Shown: positions 1 through 8,242 of the stretch, piece by piece
Layout: each line of letters opens with the position of its first letter
Position numbering within the stretch: position 1 is the first letter of the stretch
The notes under the pieces: model-generated
The model's database searches: none
Seen by the model: the letters and a program-made list of their open reading frames with translations, nothing else
What the model was told of the DNA's origin: nothing
NCBI GenBank assembly: GCA_017517385.1
Contig: JAFWZG010000054.1
Span: 1 to 64,000 of the forward strand
Direction: 5' to 3'
From: Akkermansia sp.
GTDB taxonomy: Bacteria > Verrucomicrobiota > Verrucomicrobiia > Verrucomicrobiales > Akkermansiaceae
DNA length: 64,000 nucleotides
Made by a program: the position numbers and the translations under genes

Positions 1-137
1 GACTCGCTACGCTCGCTGTCATTTTGGGGCAGAAAAATGGTGGATTTGCCTTGTTTTTTAGTCAATTATCCGCTAAAATTTCGGTGACCGCAATTTTGAG
101 GCATCCACTTTTCGGTGACTGTTTTTTTTGAGGCAAT
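1..137 (+). mobile_element. end of an insertion sequence that lies left of the window
   Basis: Two related units lie 31 bp apart, at 80-103 and 111-135. Each reads TTCGGTGAC followed by a T-rich spacer and TGAGGCA. The second closely matches, in the same orientation, the right terminal repeat of the decayed insertion sequence at 20846-21523. Bases 1-20 also share GCTACGCTCGCTG with the hairpin just inside that other element's left end. The simplest reading is that the body of a related element lies outside the window and ends near 137. No transposase reading frame is visible here. Confidence 0.55.
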
Positions 138-813
138 ACGCATGCACGGGCAGCATGAGAAGGCGCAGCAGTGCCAGCACAGGCAGCTGAGCCCAGAGAT
201 AATACCAAGGCGCCGGTCCTAAATAGTCCAGCAGAGTACCTTCCACCGGAACACCCTGTGTATAGCCGTAATTTGTTTCCAGCCAGAGGTTAATGGGGTG
301 CACCAACAGCACGTAGGCATCCATCAGGAGAAGAGTCTTCATATCATCCCAGCCGCGAGCACGCCAGCCAAGCAAAAGCGGGATGGAAAGAGCCACCACC
401 AGCAGCAGGCTATGGGCCACGAAGAAAACAAAGAAAGCCATGCTCGGGTACCCATTTGCCATGGCCGGAGTGATAAGCCCCTGAATACTGCCGGCCAGTA
501 CCCCAAAATACACAACTGTACAGGCCCACCGCACACGCCACCAAAGAGCAATGAACGCAAACACGCTCATGAACGAACAGAAATGCAGCGGAAGGTTGTA
601 CTCCCACGAGCCGTAATCATCAGAAAACGCACGCCATATAAACTCGCTCACCAGCTGAAAAAGCACCACTGCGCCCAGAACACGGCAGAGAATAAAGCGC
701 CCCGGCACCTTCATTCTCCTCCCTAACCACAGGATGAGAGCAGCCACCAGTACAGTGAGAATAAGCGCGATAATATGAGGCGCTGACCAGCGAATGAAAG
801 GGATATATTCCAT
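73..813 (-). CDS. TIGR02206-type integral membrane protein, copy 2, with an IS-derived tail
   Basis: This 246-residue protein is predicted to have about seven membrane segments and resembles the TIGR02206/YwaF-like family, whose function is unknown. It is a tandem paralogue of the gene just upstream; the shared signatures include LPLHFCSFMS, YFGVLAGSIQ and PWYYLW. Its ATG follows the upstream stop codon directly (TAAATG), so translation is probably coupled. The last 20 residues, from CLKKNSH onward, are encoded by the insertion-sequence end repeats at 73-134. The paralogue ends at about the same point as the native part, so the original C-terminus was replaced or extended by the element. The core fold looks intact. 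Confidence 0.8.
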   Translation of the reverse strand: MEYIPFIRWSAPHIIALILTVLVAALILWLGRRMKVPGRFILCRVLGAVVLFQLVSEFIWRAFSDDYGSWEYNLPLHFCSFMSVFAFIALWWRVRWACTVVYFGVLAGSIQGLITPAMANGYPSMAFFVFFVAHSLLLVVALSIPLLLGWRARGWDDMKTLLLMDAYVLLVHPINLWLETNYGYTQGVPVEGTLLDYLGPAPWYYLWAQLPVLALLRLLMLPVHAYCLKKNSHRKVDASKLRSPKF

Positions 814-1521
814 TTATGCAACGGTGGGTTCAGGCTTTTTTTTGACGAACAGGTACATCAGCAAGAACAGACACAAAGCCGGTACGTCCAACCAAAGGTA
901 ATACCACGGGCCTTCGCCAAGAGAGGCTAGAATAGTTCCTTCCGGACCTATTCTTGTAAAGCCATAATTAGACCTCAGCAAAATGTTAACCGGGTGAATG
1001 CAGCAGATGTAAACATTCATCAACAGCAGAGCCACAAAAGGGTCTTTCAAACGAGCCCTCCACCCCAGCACAACAACCTGAAGCAGAGCCGTTATCAGAA
1101 GAAGGCTATGCGACGCAAAGAAAATGAAAAAGGGAATGCTCGGAAAATCTTCTTTCAGTACCGGCGTAAAAATCGCTTGTATACTGGCACTCAGTACTCC
1201 GAAATAGACAAGCGAACAGGCCCAGGAATACTGCCACCACAATGCAATGACGCATATGATACTCATGATGGCACAAAAGTGCAACGGCAGCATCTGATTT
1301 GCAAAAAACGCCTCCGTGCCGTAATGGCAAAACTTCCACGTGAACTCAAATACGTAAAAAGCTGCTATCAATAAGCCAAAGCGGCGAGCAAAATACACCC
1401 GATTCTCGGCTGTGAGCCGAAGGCCATACCATAACAGAGCAGTTGTGACAAGTGCGATAACGCCCACCGTTATCAGGTGGGTTGCAGACCACATAACAAA
1501 GGGAGAATATGAGGCATTCAT
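814..1521 (-). CDS. TIGR02206-type integral membrane protein, copy 1
   Basis: This 235-residue polytopic membrane protein is paralogous to the next gene in the operon. It shares the LPLHFCAIMS, YFGVLSASIQ and GPWYYLW signatures and the same spacing of hydrophobic segments. The family is often annotated as TIGR02206 or YwaF-like and has no established activity. Its start codon overlaps the stop of the preceding BASS-type transporter by ATGA, and its stop abuts the start of copy 2, so the three genes form a tightly coupled operon transcribed leftward. The short basic tail KKKPEPTVA is probably the natural C-terminus for the pair. Confidence 0.85.
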   Translation of the reverse strand: MNASYSPFVMWSATHLITVGVIALVTTALLWYGLRLTAENRVYFARRFGLLIAAFYVFEFTWKFCHYGTEAFFANQMLPLHFCAIMSIICVIALWWQYSWACSLVYFGVLSASIQAIFTPVLKEDFPSIPFFIFFASHSLLLITALLQVVVLGWRARLKDPFVALLLMNVYICCIHPVNILLRSNYGFTRIGPEGTILASLGEGPWYYLWLDVPALCLFLLMYLFVKKKPEPTVA

Positions 1522-2504
1522 GAATTCTTCTGAGCTTTAAGATGCCAGATTCGGGCCAGCTGAGCACAGGCCATAAGCTGCACCTGATGAAATACCATAA
1601 GCGGAAGCAGGAGGTTATTATCCAGCTTACCGAAGATGGCCAGCATCATGGGCGCGCCGACAGCAAGACTTTTCTTGGAGCCACAAAAAACGATGGTGAT
1701 GCGGTCCTCACGGCTGAAGCCCATCCAGAGGCTGCTGTAGTAGGTGGCGGCAAAGGTGATACAGAGGAAAATACTGCACACGAGAATCAGCCCCAAAAGA
1801 TAGCGTAGTTCCAGCTGCTGCCAGTACCCGTTCGCGGTGGCATTAGAGAAGGAGGTGTAGATTACCAGCCAGATAGTACCCTGATCATTCCACTTGATGA
1901 GCGACTTATGCTCGGACACCCAGTTTCGCAGCCACCGCTGGCTGAACTGTCCCAGTATAAAGGGTATCAGAATCTGATAACAGATTTTTAAGATGGTGTC
2001 CAATCCCACGGCAGCCCCGGCGGATGAAGCCTGAGAGAAAAGTAGCCCCACCAGAAAAGGGGTGAGAAATACACCCAGCAGGCTGGAGACGGAAGCAGAA
2101 CATACGGCAGCCGGCACATTTCCGCCAGCCACAGCAGTGAAGGCGATACTGCTCTGCACGGTAGACGGCAAACAGGCTACATAGATGAGCCCCATGTACA
2201 AAGCACTGCCGACCAGTGGTTCAAACAGCGGGCTCATCAGAGGCATGAGCACCGGGAAGAAGATGAAGGTGAAGAAAAACACCATCAGTTGCAGTCGCCA
2301 GTTCAACAGACCTGCAACGACGCTCTCGCGAGATAGCTTCACCCCGTACAGGTAGAACAGCAGTACAATAGCGGCATTTGTAAGCCAGTCAAAAACAGTG
2401 GCCGTTATCCCCGCGCAGGGAAGAAAAAGCCCCAAAATCACACTAAGGATGATTCCGGTGGTGAAGCGGTCTGCGCGCGAGAAAATTTTCTGCCAAAGGT
2501 TCAT
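1518..2504 (-). CDS. bile acid:sodium symporter (BASS/SBF-like) family transporter
   Basis: This 328-residue membrane protein has about nine to ten hydrophobic segments and resembles the SBF-like (YfeH-type) branch of the BASS superfamily. Typical features are the GVKLSRE segment after the second helix, the polar LPSTVQSSIAFT stretch in the crossover region and the GSKKSLAVG segment near the C-terminus. BASS proteins use the sodium gradient to import organic anions; the substrate here cannot be inferred. It is first in an operon with two TIGR02206-type membrane proteins (4-bp overlap). A promoter 8 bp before the ATG fits this start. Confidence 0.88.
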   Translation of the reverse strand: MNLWQKIFSRADRFTTGIILSVILGLFLPCAGITATVFDWLTNAAIVLLFYLYGVKLSRESVVAGLLNWRLQLMVFFFTFIFFPVLMPLMSPLFEPLVGSALYMGLIYVACLPSTVQSSIAFTAVAGGNVPAAVCSASVSSLLGVFLTPFLVGLLFSQASSAGAAVGLDTILKICYQILIPFILGQFSQRWLRNWVSEHKSLIKWNDQGTIWLVIYTSFSNATANGYWQQLELRYLLGLILVCSIFLCITFAATYYSSLWMGFSREDRITIVFCGSKKSLAVGAPMMLAIFGKLDNNLLLPLMVFHQVQLMACAQLARIWHLKAQKNS

Positions 2505-2512
2505 GCGGGGCT

Positions 2513-2540
2513 ATTGTAACACAAAAGACCATGTAGGCAA
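2513..2540 (-). promoter_or_regulatory. promoter of the BASS transporter operon, near-leaderless
   Basis: Read on the minus strand there is TTGCCT (2535-2540), 16 bp, then TACAAT (2513-2518), followed by 8 bp and the ATG at 2504. Transcription would begin at or within a couple of bases of the start codon. Confidence 0.55.
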
Positions 2541-2542
2541 GC

Positions 2543-4612
2543 TTAAACGCCCTCCACCTCAACAAGTGGGGCCGGAGCAAAATCCACAAAACAGGAAGCC
2601 ATATCCACATTCACTGGGATAACCTCAATATGGTCACCGGGGAGAAAGGAGCGACCATCCGTGGAGCTCCATCGGCGGCTATGGTTTTCAAACCACCAGC
2701 GCGCACCGAGAGTATCCGGCAAGTCGCCACCGGAAATAAACCCACGCATCTGCAGCTCCGGGATTTCCACCGCCAGCCCCTGCGGATACGTATCCGTGAT
2801 GGCTGCACACCAGCGGCGAGGATTCGAATTCTCACACTCGGCGGCGAGATAGAGGGCAAGCTTGGTTCGGTGCGCTTCTTTCTCTGCAGCTGCAGAATTT
2901 CTCTCCGTTTCCGAAATATGCTCCGCAATTTCGGCTAGGCGGGCAGGGGACGGAAGCTGAGTACGGGCATGTTTACCCTGTACCAACTTGGTAAAACCGC
3001 GGTGAACGATGAGGTCCGCATAACGGCGGATAGGGCTGGTGAAGTGGCAGTAATCACCCTTGGCCAGTCCGAAGTGCCCGAGAGCCTTGGTGGCGTAGCG
3101 AGCACGCATCATGGAGCGAAGCAGTGCCACAGTAAGAATCTGCTCATCGGCATGGCCTTTGATAGCAGCAGCCACACGGCTGAGCTCCTCACGAGAGTTT
3201 AGCGCACCGGCGGCGATGCCGTAACTACGTGCCGTAAGTGCAAAGGCATGCAGCTTTGAAGGGTCCGGCTCTTCATGCACACGATAAATAGTGGGCACGA
3301 GGGCAGTTTTCAACGCAGAAGCCACAGCTTCATTTGCTGCGAGCATGAACTCTTCAATCATCTGGTGGGCGATATCATGGCTCTCAGTTTCCACCCCGAG
3401 TGGTTTACCAAAATCATCCAGAACCACGCGTAGCTCCGGCATATCCAAGTCTAAGGCTCCCAGCTGCATACGGCGCTTTCTCAGAGCAGCAGCTGTTCGG
3501 TGGCCGAGGCGGAGCATCTCATCCAGCTCAGCATCCCCCGTGCTTTCACGGTTTTCCAGCACGGCCAAGGCTTCCTCATAACTTAAGCGGGCCCGTGAAC
3601 AGATAACTGCATCCGCAAACCTAGCATGCTTACACTCGCCCTCACGCGTGAGCCTCATCACACACAGCCGGGTAGGGCGGTTCACGCCGGCGCGCAGAGA
3701 GCAGAGGTCATCACAAAGCCGCGGTGGGAGCATGGGCAGCACGCGGTCGGGCAGGTAGGTGGAGTTACCACGAAGAGCGGCCTCGGCGTCCAGCGCGCTG
3801 CCGGGGCGAACGTAGTAACTCACATCCGCAATGTGCACGGCAAGCTCTACATCTCCACCGGCAAGAGCCTTCAGGGAGATGGCATCATCATAGTCGCGAG
3901 CACCGGCGGGATCTATGGTGAGCACGCAACAATCACGCCAGTCCTCGCGTCGCCTTAACTCTTCCTCAGACAAGGAGTCTGGAAGGGCTGCAGCTTCTTC
4001 TAGTACGGCGGGAGGGAACTCCGAGCGCAGCGTATAGCGGTGCATGATAGTGGTGATATCCACGCCGGAATCATCCGGCCAGCCCAGCACTTGTTCAATG
4101 GTGCCGGTGGCAGGCATTTTGCCACGTGGATAACTTTCCACACGCACCGTAACAGCCATCCCAACGAGAAGCTCGGGAGGAGGCGGGGCTGTGAGCATCA
4201 CTTGCTCCGGAGAAGTCCTACCATCTCCAACCATCACGCCAAAACGACCGCCAGGCCTGTAGATGCCTACCCAAGTACCGCGGCGACGCTCCAAAATCTC
4301 ATCCACGCGCACCTCCAAGCGAAGCTGCCCAGCGCTATCCGGTATGAAGATGTATTTTCCCTCCTTAATCTTGCGAATTCTGCCCTGAAGGGCCTCCTCA
4401 GATGGCGCTCGGAGCACATAGCGAGCTTGCCGCAGCTTCAACAGCTTTCCCTTGCTCTCCCATTCACGGATGAGCGCCCGCAGCGCAGCCCGGTTACGAG
4501 AATCTATACCAAGCCCGCGCGATAAGCCGGAAATATCCTGAGGCTCATAATCAGCTGCCTGCATGTAGGCCAGCAGCATCTCGCCCAGCTCACTGGGGTC
4601 AGAATAAATCAT
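2543..4612 (-). CDS. rnr: ribonuclease R (RNase II/RNB family 3'-5' exoribonuclease)
   Basis: This is an exoribonuclease of about 689 residues that degrades structured RNA in the 3' to 5' direction. The N-terminus looks like a winged-helix region, followed by cold-shock-type OB folds. The RNB catalytic core carries TIDPAGARDYDDAISL with the metal-binding aspartates, then LRAGVNRPTRLC, HRTAAALRKRR and SPIRRYADLIVHR. The C-terminal 100 residues fit an S1 domain. The frame is open up to 4648, which would overlap the upstream lipoprotein gene by 50 bp. I prefer the ATG at 4612 (ATG at 4621 is also possible) because it gives a short, coupling-type overlap. The order lipoprotein then rnr on the same strand suggests co-transcription. 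Confidence 0.93.
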   Translation of the reverse strand: MIYSDPSELGEMLLAYMQAADYEPQDISGLSRGLGIDSRNRAALRALIREWESKGKLLKLRQARYVLRAPSEEALQGRIRKIKEGKYIFIPDSAGQLRLEVRVDEILERRRGTWVGIYRPGGRFGVMVGDGRTSPEQVMLTAPPPPELLVGMAVTVRVESYPRGKMPATGTIEQVLGWPDDSGVDITTIMHRYTLRSEFPPAVLEEAAALPDSLSEEELRRREDWRDCCVLTIDPAGARDYDDAISLKALAGGDVELAVHIADVSYYVRPGSALDAEAALRGNSTYLPDRVLPMLPPRLCDDLCSLRAGVNRPTRLCVMRLTREGECKHARFADAVICSRARLSYEEALAVLENRESTGDAELDEMLRLGHRTAAALRKRRMQLGALDLDMPELRVVLDDFGKPLGVETESHDIAHQMIEEFMLAANEAVASALKTALVPTIYRVHEEPDPSKLHAFALTARSYGIAAGALNSREELSRVAAAIKGHADEQILTVALLRSMMRARYATKALGHFGLAKGDYCHFTSPIRRYADLIVHRGFTKLVQGKHARTQLPSPARLAEIAEHISETERNSAAAEKEAHRTKLALYLAAECENSNPRRWCAAITDTYPQGLAVEIPELQMRGFISGGDLPDTLGARWWFENHSRRWSSTDGRSFLPGDHIEVIPVNVDMASCFVDFAPAPLVEVEGV

Positions 4613-5387
4613 TACCGGCATTTCTTGCTCTGAGTGTTGCCACATCAAGAAGATTCATCTCCTCAATCCTCTGCCGGATATTCTTACCCTCACTGCGGTC
4701 ATAGGCACATTCGCGAATCACTCGGGCTAATTTCGCGGCCCATATGCGCAGAGCAGCAGTACCATTACCAATGCCGGAATAAGCCTCAGTTCTAAAATAG
4801 CGAGGGGCCCCGGGATTTTCATCCTTCACCGCCATCAGCAAAGCCCCGGTACGATTGTTGCGAATGGTAAGTTCCATGCAAACGTCACCCCTGTATAGCG
4901 GGGATGCAAGAGTGGATGTCATCGGAACAGGTGACCAGTTAGAGATGACATTTGTCAGGATTCTCACACCGGGGCGCTGACGCGAGTAATGTACGATGGC
5001 CATATCCACCTTCAAATCCGCAGCGGCCGGATTATTCGTCAGCGTCCAGTTGGCATGGTTTGCCTGATTCAGCTCAGTTAAGGACTCGTCGAGAGATTCC
5101 AGAACGAACTCATGCATTCTCTGCTGCATTTCAGCAGCGGCCTCCGGATCCGTCTGCTGCACAACAGCCACGTTCAAAGGTGCCACATAAATGGATCCCG
5201 ACTTCTGCTGGCTGAAATGAGCCCCATTACCGCTGAACCAGAATCCATGAAGCGGAATCTTGTAGGAACTCTCAAGCTTCACATTGTACAAACCACTCTC
5301 GGACTCAAGAGTGTGGCCGCATGAGGCAAGCAGAATACTGCATGCCATTAACACTATGCCGGTCAAGATTCGCGTAATTTTGGTCAT
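4599..5387 (-). CDS. secreted lipoprotein, possibly DUF3313-like
   Basis: This 262-residue lipoprotein has a typical type II signal: a basic N-terminus, a hydrophobic stretch and the lipobox LLASC, placing the lipidated cysteine near residue 23. The mature part has the pattern SGSIYVAPLNVAVV, then a helical stretch, then ADLKVDMAIVHYSR and LRIWAAKLARVIRE. This is reminiscent of DUF3313/DUF4410 envelope lipoproteins, but I am not certain of the family. No enzyme motif is visible. The 3' end overlaps the start of rnr. A promoter sits 10 bp before the ATG. Confidence 0.75.
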   Translation of the reverse strand: MTKITRILTGIVLMACSILLASCGHTLESESGLYNVKLESSYKIPLHGFWFSGNGAHFSQQKSGSIYVAPLNVAVVQQTDPEAAAEMQQRMHEFVLESLDESLTELNQANHANWTLTNNPAAADLKVDMAIVHYSRQRPGVRILTNVISNWSPVPMTSTLASPLYRGDVCMELTIRNNRTGALLMAVKDENPGAPRYFRTEAYSGIGNGTAALRIWAAKLARVIRECAYDRSEGKNIRQRIEEMNLLDVATLRARNAGNDLF

Positions 5388-5397
5388 ACCTGCGCTT

Positions 5398-5425
5398 AAT
5401 GTAGCAGTTTTTCGTGCTTTTTCAA
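5398..5425 (-). promoter_or_regulatory. promoter of the lipoprotein-rnr unit
   Basis: On the minus strand TTGAAA (5420-5425) is followed after 16 bp by TACATT (5398-5403). The start codon lies 10 bp further on, giving a leader of only a few bases at most. Confidence 0.5.
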
Positions 5426-5456
5426 TGCTTTTTTATCATGTAATACTAAATTTCTC

Positions 5457-5485
5457 TTGACTTTTCAGTTCTTTGGTGGCATTCT
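5457..5485 (+). promoter_or_regulatory. promoter of the bL25 gene
   Basis: TTGACT (5457-5462), 17 bp, then CATTCT (5480-5485). This would give a 5' leader of about 110 nt before the ATG at 5604. The leader contains a possible stem pairing CATCC near 5538 with GGATG near 5557, which could be a site of autogenous control, but I cannot show that. Confidence 0.5.
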
Positions 5486-5603
5486 GCGTGTCCGCTCTTT
5501 TCTTGTGAATTGGGCGAGACAAGCCCGGCGGGTGACATCCATCGCGCACCGACGTCGGATGAACGATACACAAAAACTTAATTTCCAAATCATCATTACG
5601 ACA

Positions 5604-6158
5604 ATGACAGATCTTACTCTTAAGGTCAGCAAGCGTGAGGTGCGTGGCACCGGTAAGCTCAATGCTCTGCGCGCTCAGGGTTACATGCCCGGCGTTGTAT
5701 ACGGTCCCGCCGTCAGCGAGAACATCAACATTCAGGTGAAGGTTTCTGACGTTCGCGTACTCCTTAACAGCGTGGATAGCGACAGCTTCCTCGTAAACCT
5801 TGATCTGGATGGCACCACCATCCTCGCCATGGTGAAGGACGTGCAGCGCAACTTCCTTACCGATAACACTATGCACATGGACTTCGAGGCAGTGACCCCC
5901 GACACCGTGGTGAAGACCAAGGTAGAGGTGAAGCTCGTAGGCACCCCCGTGGGTGTTGGCATGGGTGGTGTTGTTCACCAGATCGTACACGAGGTGCCCG
6001 TGAAGTGCGCAGTGAAGGATATCCCCTGCTGCATCACGGGTGACATCACCGCTGTGAAGCTGGGTGAGTCCTTCCGTCTGGGGCAGGTAGAACTGCCCGC
6101 CAACGTGGCTACTCCCTTCAACGGTACTGTGGTGCTTGCTTCCGTTGTGAAGCCCTAA
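5604..6158 (+). CDS. rplY: 50S ribosomal protein bL25 (Ctc/TL5 type, two-domain)
   Basis: This is a 184-residue bL25 of the long CTC/TL5 form. The N-terminal 5S-rRNA-binding domain starts LTLKVSKREVRGTGKLNALRAQG and contains MPGVVYGP, and the C-terminal beta domain contains DFEAV and VKTKVEVKLVG. It binds 5S rRNA in the large subunit. The frame is open from 5457, but family alignment begins at MTDLTLK, so the ATG at 5604 is the start. A strong intrinsic terminator follows 28 bp after the stop, so the gene looks monocistronic. The acidic tail seen in some homologues is absent. Confidence 0.93.
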   Translation: MTDLTLKVSKREVRGTGKLNALRAQGYMPGVVYGPAVSENINIQVKVSDVRVLLNSVDSDSFLVNLDLDGTTILAMVKDVQRNFLTDNTMHMDFEAVTPDTVVKTKVEVKLVGTPVGVGMGGVVHQIVHEVPVKCAVKDIPCCITGDITAVKLGESFRLGQVELPANVATPFNGTVVLASVVKP

Positions 6159-6186
6159 TCCGCATATCCATTTACTCTTTATGCAT

Positions 6187-6215
6187 GCCCCCATCTGCAC
6201 AAGATGGGGGCTTTT
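6187..6215 (+). terminator. intrinsic terminator after rplY
   Basis: A perfect 10-bp stem (GCCCCCATCT at 6187-6196 with AGATGGGGGC at 6202-6211), a 5-base loop, then TTTT. Confidence 0.9.
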
Positions 6216-6281
6216 ATATGCTCAGAGATTTGCTGCAAGCAGACGGGAGTCGACATGGAGTATATTCCTTTACCCGTTGAA

Positions 6282-6315
6282 AAAAGCGGGCAAACCCATC
6301 AAAACGGGTTTGCCC
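6282..6315 (-). terminator. intrinsic terminator after the LptF/LptG-type permease gene
   Basis: A perfect 10-bp stem GGGCAAACCC (6288-6297 and 6306-6315) with an 8-base loop. On the minus strand it is followed by GC and a run of six T at about 6280-6286. It lies just beyond the stop of the permease gene at 6342. Confidence 0.9.
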
Positions 6316-6341
6316 TGATGATATCAAAAGACTGAAACGCG

Positions 6342-7583
6342 TTAACCACGGTACTTGGCCTTAGCGTGCTGCCAGATGGCATAACCGGCGCAGATGACGT
6401 TCGGCAGCCAGAGCACGATGTATGGCGTAATGCCCCCGGACTTACGGGAAAGCTCACAGAATACAAGTGCCACGAAGTACACGGCTGCAACGATAATGCC
6501 TAGAGCGAAACCGGTGGACGTATCCTTACGGCGAGCCGTAATAGCCAAGGGCACACCGATAAGAGAGAAGACCAAGCAAGCACATGCGAATGACGCACGC
6601 TGAACGCCTTCAGTGCGGAAAGCACGTTCGTTCTTTTTAGACATCTCTGCGTGGTAGAACTCAGTATCACTTTTCGCGGCGTTCCACAGGTTAGCTGCGC
6701 AGGGGAAAGCTGGGGCAGCGCTAAGCTCAGCGGACTTGGAGTATTCAGCAATGGCCGTAGGTTCAACGTCTCGTACGATTTCCCAATGATCCAGCTCGGC
6801 GGCAATTTCAGCATTAGTGAAGCGATTAGGCTTCATCTTACGACGCGTGCGAATGGGAATGTGCACCTGCAAGGGCATTTCCTCAATCATGGGCATGTTC
6901 ACAGCATCATCCTGATTGTGAACGATTGTCACATTGTAAAGCACAAGGCTGAGCATGCGCGTACGGATATCAAACTCACCCACCAGAGCACTCCGAGCAT
7001 GCAGTGAAGAGAATCCGGACATACCGGTGCGGCTTGCACCCTCGTCATCCAAGGGATAGATAGCCACGCCTTTCAGCAGGTCACCATCACGCCCATCAAC
7101 GTATAGGCGCACACCGTCAAGCTTGGTTTCACCACCACCAGCAATCAGCAGATTACGGGGATTATCCATAGCCGCCTTCATTACCAGCTCACTCATGGCA
7201 TTCTTGCCCTTCGGTGCCACCTCTATATTAATATAATAACAGAGCAGGGATAGAGCAAGCCCCATTCCGATGGCCGGCATGCTCAGGCGCCAGAGGCTCA
7301 GGCCGGCCATTCGCATGGAGGTAAGCTCATTATCGGCAGCCAAGCGTCCATACACCAGAAGAACAGCCGTGAGGAAGCCCCAAGGTACGGAAAAGGTCAG
7401 CGAGAACGGAATCACCTGCACAATGAAATCAAACACGATGGAGGGAGGAGCCCCGCTTTCCACCAGCAATGAATGAAGCTCCTTGAACAACTGCCCCAGC
7501 AGCATGAGAAGGGTGAGGGACATCACCCCCAGAAAGGTCACGGCGATGAGCTGCCGTAAGATGTAGCGGTCTAAGGTTTTCAC
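6342..7583 (-). CDS. LptF/LptG family lipopolysaccharide export permease (YjgP/YjgQ)
   Basis: This 413-residue permease has the family layout: an N-terminal RYILRQL segment, three membrane helices, a large periplasmic beta-jellyroll region (about residues 100-310) and three C-terminal helices ending near IVLWLPNVICAGYA. Conserved segments include VPWGFLTAVLLVYGRLAADNEL and SLIGVPLAI. LptF/LptG pair with the LptB ATPase to pull lipopolysaccharide from the inner membrane. Only one of the two permeases is in the window, so F cannot be told from G. It follows hisB and hisH on the same strand, 26 bp after hisH, and ends with its own terminator. Confidence 0.88.
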   Translation of the reverse strand: MKTLDRYILRQLIAVTFLGVMSLTLLMLLGQLFKELHSLLVESGAPPSIVFDFIVQVIPFSLTFSVPWGFLTAVLLVYGRLAADNELTSMRMAGLSLWRLSMPAIGMGLALSLLCYYINIEVAPKGKNAMSELVMKAAMDNPRNLLIAGGGETKLDGVRLYVDGRDGDLLKGVAIYPLDDEGASRTGMSGFSSLHARSALVGEFDIRTRMLSLVLYNVTIVHNQDDAVNMPMIEEMPLQVHIPIRTRRKMKPNRFTNAEIAAELDHWEIVRDVEPTAIAEYSKSAELSAAPAFPCAANLWNAAKSDTEFYHAEMSKKNERAFRTEGVQRASFACACLVFSLIGVPLAITARRKDTSTGFALGIIVAAVYFVALVFCELSRKSGGITPYIVLWLPNVICAGYAIWQHAKAKYRG

Positions 7584-7591
7584 GGTAATAA

Positions 7592-7628
7592 ATGAGAGAG
7601 AGAAAGTGTTTAGAGAGAGAGAAAGTTA
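7592..7628. repeat. short GA-rich direct repeat at the hisH 3' end
   Basis: The motif GAGAGAGAGAAAGT occurs twice, about 7592-7605 and about 7614-7627. The second copy encodes the last residues of HisH (LSL and stop), and the first lies in the gap to the permease gene. It looks like a small tandem duplication or slippage product. Confidence 0.6.
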
Positions 7629-8218
7629 TTCAAAAACCGCAGCCCGAGAAGCTGACTTTTCTCAGGATGGAACTGCGTGGCCACGAGGCGCCCCCGCCTA
7701 ATGGCAGCGGCAAAGGTGGAGCCGTATGTAGTGGTTGCTGCTACAATGGATGAATCCTCCGGCTCAGGAAAATAGGAATGCACGTAATAGAAATGTGGGG
7801 AGTCCCCCATACCGGCCCACACGGTATCAGAAGCATCTACAGGATGAACAGTATTCCATCCCATGTGGGGAATCTTCAGCCCGCTTTCTGGGAAACGACG
7901 CACAGCGCCACGGAAAATCCCCAAGCCGGGAGCTCCGGGCGTCTCCTCACTGCTTTCGAAAAGAATTTGATAGCCGATGCAGATACCAAGGAAAGGCTTA
8001 TCCGCAGACACCCAGTCACGCACGGCAGAAGCCAGCCCCTGAGAGTGCAGGGCTGCTGAGCAGTCACCGAAAGCCCCCACTCCGGGCAACACCAGATGGG
8101 TGAGCCCTTCAAGCTCAGCCGGAGTACGCACAAGAGTGCCCTCCACGCCATTCGCACGGAAGGAATTGCATACGCTCGAAAGATTTCCTGCGCCGTAATC
8201 TATGATTCCAAGTTTCAT
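7610..8218 (-). CDS. hisH: imidazole glycerol phosphate synthase, glutaminase subunit HisH
   Basis: This 202-residue class I glutamine amidotransferase subunit supplies ammonia to HisF in histidine biosynthesis. The N-terminus IIDYGAGNLSSV and the oxyanion-strand segment VLPGVGAFGDC are typical. The nucleophile elbow is GICIGYQ, the interface motif is PHMGWN, and the catalytic His and Glu lie in FHPEKSQ. HisH normally has GICLGMQ; Ile-Gly-Tyr is a conservative variant. It lies 24 bp downstream of hisB on the same strand. HisF is not in the window. Confidence 0.95.
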   Translation of the reverse strand: MKLGIIDYGAGNLSSVCNSFRANGVEGTLVRTPAELEGLTHLVLPGVGAFGDCSAALHSQGLASAVRDWVSADKPFLGICIGYQILFESSEETPGAPGLGIFRGAVRRFPESGLKIPHMGWNTVHPVDASDTVWAGMGDSPHFYYVHSYFPEPEDSSIVAATTTYGSTFAAAIRRGRLVATQFHPEKSQLLGLRFLNNFLSL

Positions 8219-8242
8219 CTCAGCTTTTTACAACTCATTATA

